Source: Kiritimatiellia bacterium (GTDB lineage: Bacteria > Verrucomicrobiota > Kiritimatiellia > RFP12 > DVOR01). Taken from it: DNA of 8,522 bases. The notes under the pieces are model-generated. The model did not search any database. It saw nothing but the letters and a program-made list of their open reading frames with translations, and had not been told where the DNA came from. Where the stretch lies: NCBI GenBank assembly GCA_900771325.1, contig CAAGNN010000144.1, positions 1 through 8,522 on the forward strand. The letters are read 5' to 3'. Both the position numbers and the translations under genes were made by a program. This document shows positions 1 through 5,700 of this stretch, piece by piece (within the stretch, counting starts at the first letter, position 1; every line of letters starts with the position of its first letter).

Positions 1-12
1 GCACCACGCTTA

Positions 13-131
13 CCCTCGCGCCGAAGGCACCCCTCTCGGCCCGAAGCCCCCCCTCACGCGAGCGTAGCGAGCACCCTCACGGCCCGCAGGGCCACCTCAC
101 GGCGGCATAGCCGCCCCCTCACGAGCCCCGC
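13..131. repeat. Array of small GC-rich hairpin units (copy A)
   Basis: Short units are joined by a CCTCAC or CCTCGC linker and each carries a three-base loop. The clear units are GCC-GAA-GGC (20-28), GCGAGC-GTA-GCGAGC (58-72), GGCCC-GCA-GGGCC (81-93) and GGCGGC-ATA-GCCGCC (101-115). A degenerate unit lies at 38-48. The CCTCAC linkers start at 52, 75, 95 and 117, giving a spacing of 20-23 bases. The second and third named types recur in the array at 5506-5608, and both arrays follow a shared lead-in (ACGCTTACCCTCGC at 6-19 and 5473-5486). No gene is visible in 1-164. The upstream boundary of the array may lie outside the window. Confidence 0.75.
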
Positions 132-159
132 GCTAGCGGCTAGTGGCTAGCAGTTAACA
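132..159. repeat. Four tandem 7-base repeats built on palindromic hexamers (copy A)
   Basis: The four units are GCTAGCG, GCTAGTG, GCTAGCA and GTTAACA, with no gaps. Two of the first three start with the palindrome GCTAGC and the fourth with the palindrome GTTAAC, so the unit can be written roughly as GYYRRC plus one purine. The run ends nine bases before the extended -10 of gltX and covers the place where a -35 box would lie. A second run of the same design lies at 5285-5312. Its function is unknown. Confidence 0.7.
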
Positions 160-167
160 GCTCATTG

Positions 168-177
168 TGGTATACTA
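168..177 (+). promoter_or_regulatory. Extended -10 promoter of the gltX operon
   Basis: The sequence TGG-TATACT-A gives an extended -10 (TGn) followed by a -10 hexamer with one mismatch to TATAAT. No good -35 box is present at 16-18 bases: the region holds the 7-base repeats, as expected for an extended -10 promoter that does not depend on a -35. Transcription would begin near 182-184, leaving a leader of about 25 bases. The promoter of pilB has the same TGnTATRCTA core. Confidence 0.65.
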
Positions 178-190
178 CGCGCGTTTTTTC

Positions 191-197
191 GGAAGGA
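191..197 (+). promoter_or_regulatory. Ribosome binding site of gltX
   Basis: GGAAGGA lies nine bases before the ATG at 207 and decides that start. An in-frame TTG at 165 has no such site and falls inside the promoter. Confidence 0.75.
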
Positions 198-206
198 ATT
201 GCATTT

Positions 207-1532
207 ATGGCAGAGAAGATTCGGGTTCGTTTTGCGCCGTCTCCAACGGGGAAGGTGCACATTGGGAACATTCGCGCGGCGATTTTCAACTGGCTCTATG
301 CCCGGCACGTGGGCGGGGAGTTCCTGCTGCGCGTGGAGGATACGGACTTGGAGCGCTCGACCCCGGAGGCGATTCAGACGCTGCTCGAGTGCATGGCGTG
401 GTTGGGGCTGGACTATGATGGCGAGGTGATGTACCAGACCAGTCAGCGCGAACACCACTTGGCCGTGGCCGAAGAGCTCCTCTCCAAGGGCTATGCTTAC
501 AAGGAGAACAAGGGCGGCCAGGGCGAGTGCGTCATCTTCCGGATGCCCAAGGAGGGCGTGATTGAGTATGACGACCTGGTCAAGGGCCACATGAAGAAGA
601 AGGCCAAGGACACGCAGGACTTCGTCATCGTCCGCTCCGATGGCTCGCCCGTCTTTCACCTAGCCAACGTCCTCGACGACATCACCCAGGGTGTCACCCA
701 CATCATCCGCGGCGATGACCACGTGGAGAACACCTTCAAGCACATCCAGCTCTTCAAGGCCATCGGCGCGCCCATCCCGCAATACGCGCACCTGCCGATG
801 ATCGTGAACAACGCCGGCAAGCCCTACTCCAAGCGCGATGGCTCGGCCTTCGTCGGCGAGTTCCGCGAGCTGGGCTATCTGCCCGAGACCCTCTTCAACT
901 ATCTCGCCCTCCTCGGCTGGGCGCCGGGCGACGACCGCGAGCTGATGACCCGCGCCGAGATGGTCGAGGCCTTCGACTTCGCCAAGTGCAAGGCCTCCCC
1001 CGCGCGCTTCGATATGAAGAAGCTCACCTGGATGAATGGCGAATACATCGCCCGCCAGCCCCGCGAAGCCTACGAGGCCGAGTTCGACAAGCGCCTCGCC
1101 GCCGCCGGCCTCCCCCCCGAGCCGCTCAATGGCCACCGCTCCGAGCTGCTCGACCAAATCCAGCCGCGCACCAAGACCTATGCCGACCTCCCCGGCAACT
1201 GCCGCTACTTCTTTGAGGAGGCCTATCCCTTCGACGAAAAGGCCGTGGCCAAGCGCCTCAAGCCCGAGGGCACCGCCGAGCTCCTCGAGGAGATTGCTGC
1301 CGAGCTCGAGGCGCTGCCGGCTTTCTCCATCGAGGCGATGGAAGCGTGTATCCGCGCGATGGGCGAAGCCAAGGGCTCCGGCATGGGCCCGCTGGTCCAC
1401 CCCATCCGCGTGGCCGTCTCGGGCAAGACCGAAGGGCCCGGGCTCTTTGAGATGCTCTGGCTCCTGGGCCGCGAGCGGAGCCTTGCGCGCTTGCGCACCG
1501 TGGCCGAGCGCCTCCGCGCCGGAACCCTCTAA
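207..1532 (+). CDS. gltX: Glutamyl-tRNA synthetase
   Basis: This is a class I aminoacyl-tRNA synthetase that charges tRNA-Glu with glutamate in the cytoplasm, using ATP. The 441-residue protein begins with the family signature RFAPSPTGKVHIGN, whose HIGH-type motif is HIGN at residues 18-21. LLRVEDTDLERS follows at 40-51 and the tRNA-acceptor region RGDDHVENTFKHI at 168-180. The KMSKS-type loop appears as KPYSKRDG at 205-212. The remaining roughly 160 residues form the helical anticodon-binding part, including HPIRVAVSG at 398-406. It is slightly shorter than the usual 460-490 residues. The cysteine/histidine zinc cluster of the E. coli enzyme is not present: only C108 lies near that place. 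It is the first gene of the operon, with the rdgB start 14 bases after its stop. Whether it is discriminating, or also charges tRNA-Gln, cannot be told from this window. Confidence 0.96.
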   Translation: MAEKIRVRFAPSPTGKVHIGNIRAAIFNWLYARHVGGEFLLRVEDTDLERSTPEAIQTLLECMAWLGLDYDGEVMYQTSQREHHLAVAEELLSKGYAYKENKGGQGECVIFRMPKEGVIEYDDLVKGHMKKKAKDTQDFVIVRSDGSPVFHLANVLDDITQGVTHIIRGDDHVENTFKHIQLFKAIGAPIPQYAHLPMIVNNAGKPYSKRDGSAFVGEFRELGYLPETLFNYLALLGWAPGDDRELMTRAEMVEAFDFAKCKASPARFDMKKLTWMNGEYIARQPREAYEAEFDKRLAAAGLPPEPLNGHRSELLDQIQPRTKTYADLPGNCRYFFEEAYPFDEKAVAKRLKPEGTAELLEEIAAELEALPAFSIEAMEACIRAMGEAKGSGMGPLVHPIRVAVSGKTEGPGLFEMLWLLGRERSLARLRTVAERLRAGTL

Positions 1533-1546
1533 CCCAGGGCCCCGCG

Positions 1547-2131
1547 ATGAAGCTGCTGATCGCCACCCGCAACGCCCACAAGCTGGCCGAAATCCGCGCG
1601 ATGCTCCCGGGCATTGAGCTCGTGGGCACCGACGCTTGGCCCGCTGTGCCCGACCCCGACGAGACCGGCTCCACCTTCGAGGAGAACGCCGCCATCAAGG
1701 CCGAAGCCTGGCTCAAGGCCACCGGCCTGCCCGCCTTGGCCGACGACTCGGGGCTCGAGGTCGAGGCCCTCGGCGGCGCGCCGGGCATCCACTCGGCCCG
1801 CTACGCCGGAGTCCACGGCGATAGCGCCGCCAACAACGCCCGGCTCCTGCGCGAACTCGCCGGGCTGCCGATTGACCGCCGCGGCGCCCGCTTCGTCTGC
1901 GCGCTGGCCTTGGCGATGCCCGGCGAGCCGGTGCGGACCCTGCGCGGCACCTGTCCCGGGCGCATCGTCGCCGCCGCCAGCGGTGCCAACGGCTTTGGTT
2001 ACGACCCGCTCTTCGTCCCCGAAGGCTTCTCGCGCACCTTTGGCGAGCTCCCCGAAGAGGTGAAGGCCCGCATCTCCCACCGCGCGCGCGCCTTTGCCCT
2101 GGCCCGCAGCCGCTGGTTCGGCGAAGCCTGA
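1547..2131 (+). CDS. rdgB: XTP/dITP diphosphatase (RdgB/HAM1 family)
   Basis: This cytoplasmic house-cleaning enzyme hydrolyses dITP, ITP and XTP to monophosphates plus pyrophosphate, keeping deaminated purines out of DNA and RNA. The 194-residue length is typical. All family motifs are visible: IATRNAHKLAEI (5-16, phosphate and substrate binding), STFEENAAIKA (42-52), ALADDSGLEV (63-72, metal and catalytic aspartates), PGIHSARYAG (79-88), NGFGYDPLFVP (148-158, base recognition) and SHRARA (177-182). The ATG has only a weak Shine-Dalgarno (AGGG at 1536-1539). Together with the 14-base gap to gltX this suggests translation coupled to gltX. The next gene starts eight bases after its stop. No oddities are seen in the active site. 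Confidence 0.95.
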   Translation: MKLLIATRNAHKLAEIRAMLPGIELVGTDAWPAVPDPDETGSTFEENAAIKAEAWLKATGLPALADDSGLEVEALGGAPGIHSARYAGVHGDSAANNARLLRELAGLPIDRRGARFVCALALAMPGEPVRTLRGTCPGRIVAAASGANGFGYDPLFVPEGFSRTFGELPEEVKARISHRARAFALARSRWFGEA

Positions 2132-2139
2132 GAGTGCCA

Positions 2140-4422
2140 ATGAAGCGCGCGCTCGCCCTCCTCGCCGCTCTCTGCCTCCTCCCCCTGGGCCTACGCGCCG
2201 AGGAGACAGTGGTCTCTTTCCAAGATGCCGGCACCTCGAACATCGGCTCGAGCTGGGCCGGCACCAACAACTGGGCGAACCTGACCGCCAAGCCGGCCAA
2301 GGCGCGCATCAATGGCATCGGCCTGGCGCCGGCCGCAAGCGACGGCGGGCAGAGCGGGATGGTGGCCACCTTCGATCCGCCCGAGGAGATGACCTCGCTC
2401 GCCGTCACCTGTATGGCCAGCGGCACCACCGCCGCCAAGGCCAAGCACCTACTGGGCGTACGGCTCAATGGCGGCGAACTCCTCACCGCCGAGCTTGCCT
2501 TCCCCAACCAGGCCGTGGGCACGCCCGTCACCCTCACCTTCCCCTTCGCCGAGAAGCAGAGCGTCACCACCCTGGCCCTCACCAACGAAACGGCCAAGGG
2601 CACGAGCCTCTTCGAGGTCAACGCCGTCTCTTGGCAGAGCGACTTCGCGCCCATCGCCGTCCGGCGCTCGACCAATAAACTGAAGTACAACGTCGGCGAA
2701 ACCCTCAACGCCGCCCTCTCCACGTGCACCGGCGGCAGCGGGAAGTATGTCCGCTTCCGCTGGCGCTTCAACGGCCAGGAGCAAGAGGCCACCGAATTCG
2801 CGCAGCCCTGCCTCTTCACCGTGCCGATGGAAGAGGGCATCCTGCCGCTGGAAGTGGAAGTGACCGACTCGCTCGGCACCGTGGCCACCTTCTCCTGGGA
2901 CCTCACCGTGCGCCCCTACATCGCCGCCACCAACCTTGCCTGCACCCCCCTCTCGCGCACCGGCCTAACCGTCTCCTGGGAGCAGCCGCTGCCCTACGCC
3001 GTCAGCGAGTATGCCGTCCGCGTCTTCTACGCCAACCGCGCCAACCGCGAGCTGACCCTGACCCCGGCGTGGGAGCGCGAAGGCGACACCTGGCGCCTGG
3101 CCGAGCCAATCCAGCTCGCCGACTTCATCGACGGGCGCGACTTCAATGCCTACCTCGTCCCCGCCCACTGGCAGGGCGAAGGGCTGGAGGTCTCCGCCGA
3201 TGGCGGCACCACCTGGTGCCCCGCCGCCTACCTCGCCACCACGCCCCCGCGCTACATCCTGCGCCGTGCCCTGGAAGACGGCACCCCCTCCGCCAACTTC
3301 ACCCCGGCCCACGCCTCGCTCCTCCTGCGCACGGCCGCCGAAGCGCCCCCGCCCTTCCTCAATCTCACCCTCACCCTCACCAACTGCCTCATCACCTCCA
3401 AGACCCTCCCGGCCGAGAGCAACGCCCTCGAAGTGACCTTCCTCGGCTCCGCCGGCGACCCCGCAGCCGGCGACATCCCCCTCCCCGCCGGCGAACCCCT
3501 CCACGTCCAAGTCGTCACCCGCTACCTCCGCGATGACGGCTCCTGGTACGCCCTCCCCTCCGCCAAGCTCGCCGTCACCCTCCCCGCCGTCCCCCCGATG
3601 GCTGCCGCCGAGCGCGTCGGCGACCTCCTCTGCCTCACCTGGCCCAAGGCCGCCCCCGACCTGCCCGCCGAAGTCACCCTCACCGAGCGCACCCCCACCT
3701 CGGCCGAAGGCCTCCCCGATCTCGCCCTCACCCGCGTCTACTTCACCGGCTCGCCCCTCGCCGCCAGCAAGGCCATCGTCCTCTCCAACACCACCTCCCG
3801 CCCCATCGCCCTCAACGGCGCCTACACCTTCACCGCCACCAAAGCCGACACCGGCAAATCCTACACCTGGGATTTCTCGCGCACCGAAACCGATGCCGAA
3901 GGCAACAGCATCAAAGTCTATCCCTACACCGTCCCCGCCGGCGGCGAACTCCTCTTCTACTCCGCCAGCTATGCCGCCCCCGCCAACATCACCGCCTGCG
4001 AAAACGTCCTCGCCGTCTCCAACCAGGCGATGAAATATTTCACCCCCGACTACACCGTCACCTTCGCGCACAACGGCGAGACGCTCTCCACCTTCTCCCC
4101 GCAGCTCAACACCATCCTCCGCCTCAGCGCCGACGGCTCCGCCACCCAGACCGCCTACCCCGTCACCGCCTCCGACACCCTCCTCCCCGCCCTCTACGCC
4201 CCCTGGGTCACCCTCTACCGCGAGAGCACCCTCCTGCAAACCTCCTTCACCGGCCCCTACGCCAACCTCTCCATCGCCAGCTTCCTCGCCGACCCCGGCG
4301 ATGCCGAGGCCATCTGGGCCACCATCCGTTTGCGCGACGGCAACTCCTATTCCACCCCCCTCACCCTCACCCTCTGGGAGCGCGAAACCCCCAAAGCCGG
4401 CTTCCGCTTCCTCCTCCACTAA
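2140..4422 (+). CDS. Secreted multidomain beta-rich protein with Ig/FN3-like and lamin-tail-like segments, function unknown
   Basis: I do not recognise this 760-residue protein as a named gene. Residues 1-20 form a signal peptide: MKR, a leucine/alanine-rich core, then a likely cut after LRA before EETVV. The mature part looks all-beta. Residues 21-166 form an uncharacterised jelly-roll-like segment. Residues 168-258 resemble an Ig or PKD fold (NVGETLNA, then LEVEVTDSLGTVATFSWDLTV). Residues 259-340 resemble fibronectin type III (ACTPLSRTGLTVSWEQPLP). Residues 530-612 resemble a lamin-tail domain (KAIVLSNTTSRPIALNG, then YTVPAGGELLFYSAS). There is no C-terminal sorting motif, anchor helix or catalytic motif. 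ATG 2140 is preferred over an in-frame GTG at 2134 because it gives the cleaner signal peptide. The coding strand becomes extremely C-rich after about 3200. A surface or periplasmic binding or structural role is a guess. Confidence 0.85.
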   Translation: MKRALALLAALCLLPLGLRAEETVVSFQDAGTSNIGSSWAGTNNWANLTAKPAKARINGIGLAPAASDGGQSGMVATFDPPEEMTSLAVTCMASGTTAAKAKHLLGVRLNGGELLTAELAFPNQAVGTPVTLTFPFAEKQSVTTLALTNETAKGTSLFEVNAVSWQSDFAPIAVRRSTNKLKYNVGETLNAALSTCTGGSGKYVRFRWRFNGQEQEATEFAQPCLFTVPMEEGILPLEVEVTDSLGTVATFSWDLTVRPYIAATNLACTPLSRTGLTVSWEQPLPYAVSEYAVRVFYANRANRELTLTPAWEREGDTWRLAEPIQLADFIDGRDFNAYLVPAHWQGEGLEVSADGGTTWCPAAYLATTPPRYILRRALEDGTPSANFTPAHASLLLRTAAEAPPPFLNLTLTLTNCLITSKTLPAESNALEVTFLGSAGDPAAGDIPLPAGEPLHVQVVTRYLRDDGSWYALPSAKLAVTLPAVPPMAAAERVGDLLCLTWPKAAPDLPAEVTLTERTPTSAEGLPDLALTRVYFTGSPLAASKAIVLSNTTSRPIALNGAYTFTATKADTGKSYTWDFSRTETDAEGNSIKVYPYTVPAGGELLFYSASYAAPANITACENVLAVSNQAMKYFTPDYTVTFAHNGETLSTFSPQLNTILRLSADGSATQTAYPVTASDTLLPALYAPWVTLYRESTLLQTSFTGPYANLSIASFLADPGDAEAIWATIRLRDGNSYSTPLTLTLWERETPKAGFRFLLH

Positions 4423-4432
4423 GGCCCCGCCC

Positions 4433-5257
4433 ATGCAACAACTCGCCGCCTACTGGTCCGCCCATCAAGCCCAAGTCATCTCCCTCGCCCTCCGCCTCGC
4501 CCTCGCCGGCATCATCTACTTCGCCTGCCGCCTCCTCTCGCTGCTCGCGCGCAAAACCATCACCACCGCCTGCGACCGCATCGGCCGCCTCGACGTCACC
4601 CTCGCCCCCATCCTCTCCTCGGTCGCCTCCCTGCTCATCTACGCCATCGGCCTCGTGGCCATCCTCGACCGCTTCGGCGTCAACGCCAACTCCCTCGTGG
4701 CCGTCATTGGTGCCGCGGGCCTGGCCATCGGCCTCGCCCTCAAAGAGACCCTCGCCAACATCGCTGCCGGCATTATGCTCCTCATCCTCCGCCCCTTCCG
4801 CGCCGGAGACTTCATCGACTGCGCCGGCCGCTCCGGCACCGTCCAAGCCGTCACCCTCTTCACCGTCATCCTCCAAACCCCCGACGGCCTCTACATCTCT
4901 CTCCCCAACAGCTCCGTCTGGGGTGCCGACATCGTCAACTACACCCGCAACGGCAAGCGCCGCATCTCCCTCGATATCGGCATCGCCTACAGCGACAACC
5001 TCGACCGCGGCCTCCAAGTCCTCGCTGACCTCGCCGCCGCTGAGAAGCGCTTCCTCCCCGACCCCGCCCCCACCACCTTCGTCTCCGCCCTCGCCGACTC
5101 CGCCGTCATCCTCACCCTCCGCGGCTGGACCACCGTCGACAACTACTGGCCCACCCTCTTCGACCTCACCCGCCAGGCCAAACTCGCCATCGAAGCCGCC
5201 GGCCTCTCCATCCCCTTCCCCCAACGCGACGTCCACCTCTTCCCCGCCCAGCGCTAA
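4433..5257 (+). CDS. mscS: MscS-family small-conductance mechanosensitive channel
   Basis: This inner-membrane channel opens under membrane tension and releases solutes during osmotic downshock. It is 274 residues, against 286 for E. coli MscS. Hydrophobic helices lie at about 15-38, 56-78 and 86-118. The third is the pore-lining helix with the family signature VIGAAGLAIGLALKETLANI followed by AAGIMLLILRPFRAGDFI. The cytoplasmic beta domain follows (SGTVQAVTLFTVILQTPDG at 134-152, LPNSSVWGADIVNYTR at 157-172), and the C-terminal alpha/beta part ends with GLSIPFPQRDVHLF (257-270). The position equal to E. coli Gly113 is Glu105, while the Gly121 equivalent is kept as G113. The start is the only plausible ATG, ten bases after the previous stop. 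The gap (GGCCCCGCCC) has no Shine-Dalgarno, which suggests coupled translation. It is the last gene before the terminator. Confidence 0.95.
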   Translation: MQQLAAYWSAHQAQVISLALRLALAGIIYFACRLLSLLARKTITTACDRIGRLDVTLAPILSSVASLLIYAIGLVAILDRFGVNANSLVAVIGAAGLAIGLALKETLANIAAGIMLLILRPFRAGDFIDCAGRSGTVQAVTLFTVILQTPDGLYISLPNSSVWGADIVNYTRNGKRRISLDIGIAYSDNLDRGLQVLADLAAAEKRFLPDPAPTTFVSALADSAVILTLRGWTTVDNYWPTLFDLTRQAKLAIEAAGLSIPFPQRDVHLFPAQR

Positions 5258-5284
5258 CACGCGCGCGCTCCCGCGCCGCGCTCA

Positions 5285-5312
5285 GTCAACAGTCGACAGT
5301 CATCAGTCGACA
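5285..5312. repeat. Four tandem 7-base repeats built on palindromic hexamers (copy B)
   Basis: The units are GTCAACA, GTCGACA, GTCATCA and GTCGACA without gaps, followed by a partial GTT. Two units contain the palindrome GTCGAC. The design matches the run at 132-159, though the bases differ. It lies 27 bases after the mscS stop and 20 bases before the terminator stem. The preceding stretch 5258-5282 is alternating C and G with no assigned role. Confidence 0.7.
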
Positions 5313-5332
5313 GTTCGCCTCCCACGACGGAT

Positions 5333-5365
5333 AGCCCCCCGAGATGCTTCGGGGGGCTCTTTTTT
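5333..5365 (+). terminator. Intrinsic terminator of the gltX-rdgB-mscS operon
   Basis: The arm AGCCCCCCGA (5333-5342) pairs perfectly with TCGGGGGGCT (5349-5358). A G-T wobble at 5343/5348 and the loop ATGC close it. A run of six T (5360-5365) follows after one C. This is a textbook Rho-independent terminator on the + strand. The opposite strand has no matching T run upstream of the stem, so it appears one-directional. Confidence 0.92.
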
Positions 5366-5378
5366 GCATCCGCCCCGG

Positions 5379-5444
5379 GTCGGGGGTCAACCTGGGGCGG
5401 ATGCGAGGGCAACCCGGGGCGGGTCGGGGGTCAACCCGGGGCGG
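5379..5444. repeat. Three tandem 22-base repeats
   Basis: Copies occupy 5379-5400, 5401-5422 and 5423-5444, exactly head to tail. Copies 1 and 3 differ at one base (T5393 against C5437). Copy 2 has a changed left part (ATGCGAGGGC) but keeps the right part AACCCGGGGCGG. Each copy holds a G run and CCYGGGG. Because 22 is not a multiple of three, a coding repeat is unlikely. Function unknown. Confidence 0.8.
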
Positions 5445-5466
5445 GTGGCCTGGCGGAGCAGGCCAC
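5445..5466. repeat. Inverted repeat with 8-base arms
   Basis: GTGGCCTG (5445-5452) and CAGGCCAC (5459-5466) are perfect complements around the six-base loop GCGGAG. The element starts directly after the third 22-base repeat and ends just before the lead-in of the hairpin array. There is no T tract, so it is not an obvious terminator. Confidence 0.7.
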
Positions 5467-5467
5467 T

Positions 5468-5610
5468 GCACAACGCTTACCCTCGCAACGCACGGAGGCC
5501 CCCGCGCGAGCGAAGCAAGCACCTCGCGGCCCGCAGGACCACCTCTCGCGAGCGAAGCGAGCACCTCACGGCGGCGAAGCCGCCACCTCGCGCGGGCGTA
5601 GCCGCGCGGG
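5468..5610. repeat. Array of small GC-rich hairpin units (copy B)
   Basis: A lead-in shared with the array at the window start (ACGCTTACCCTCGC, 5473-5486) is followed by five units: GCGAGC-GAA-GCAAGC (5506-5520), GGCCC-GCA-GGACC (5528-5540), GCGAGC-GAA-GCGAGC (5548-5562), GGCGGC-GAA-GCCGCC (5570-5584), and a longer bulged stem around GTA (5589-5608). Linkers ACCTC(A/T/G)CG separate the last four. Four of five units hold the core GC-GNA-GC and the other has CC-GCA-GG. The array ends about 20 bases before the -35 box of the pilB promoter. There is no conserved open frame through it and no CRISPR-like spacer structure. Confidence 0.78.
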
Positions 5611-5628
5611 TGCCGCCCCGTAAAGTGC

Positions 5629-5657
5629 TTGCACTGCGCGTGGGGGTGTGCTATGCT
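5629..5657 (+). promoter_or_regulatory. Sigma70-like promoter of the pilB-pilT unit
   Basis: TTGCAC (5629-5634) is a -35 box that keeps the TTG. It is followed by a 17-base spacer and TATGCT (5652-5657) as the -10, preceded by TGC (5649-5651) as an extended -10. A short inverted repeat, GTGCT (5648-5652) and AGCAC (5660-5664), brackets the -10 and could be an operator, but it may be chance. Transcription would begin near 5663-5665, giving a leader of about 60 bases. Confidence 0.75.
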
Positions 5658-5686
5658 AGAAGCACGATAAAGAAGAGGACGCACCC

Positions 5687-5700
5687 GCCAGGAGACTGGC
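5687..5700 (+). promoter_or_regulatory. Leader hairpin with GAGA tetraloop
   Basis: GCCAG (5687-5691) pairs with CTGGC (5696-5700) around the loop GAGA, a GNRA-type tetraloop. The sequence AGGAGA that looks like a Shine-Dalgarno sits across the loop, directly before a TTG codon. The hairpin may control or mark initiation at that TTG, or only stabilise the 5' end of the pilB message. Confidence 0.5.

Noticed and set aside
165..206. Alternative gltX start at TTG 165
   Set aside because: It would overlap the extended -10 promoter and add 14 residues ahead of the conserved N-terminus. The ATG at 207 has a strong GGAAGGA site.
178..206. Riboswitch or T-box in the gltX leader
   Set aside because: The leader is only about 25 bases long and has no stem or terminator, too short for any such element.
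2140..2200. Lipoprotein signal in the secreted protein
   Set aside because: The only early cysteine (C12) sits in the middle of the hydrophobic core without a proper lipobox. A normal signal peptidase I cut after residue 20 fits better.
2965..4434. Long open frame of 489 codons on the - strand opposite the secreted-protein gene
   Set aside because: Its product is almost all Gly, Glu, Ala and Val, mirroring the C-rich codons of the + strand. It has no motifs, and the + frame has a signal peptide and domain-like order.
5258..5282. CG-alternating stretch as a terminator or Z-DNA element
   Set aside because: No T tract follows and the alternation is short and broken. Such runs are expected in DNA this GC-rich.
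5501..5610. CRISPR array
   Set aside because: The conserved parts are 6-9 base linkers and three-base loops, with self-complementary stems instead of unique spacers. No cas genes are present.
5286..5684. 132-codon open frame on the - strand across the repeat region
   Set aside because: It runs over the terminator and the hairpin array, has repetitive Arg/Ala/Pro content, and no ribosome site or recognisable motif.
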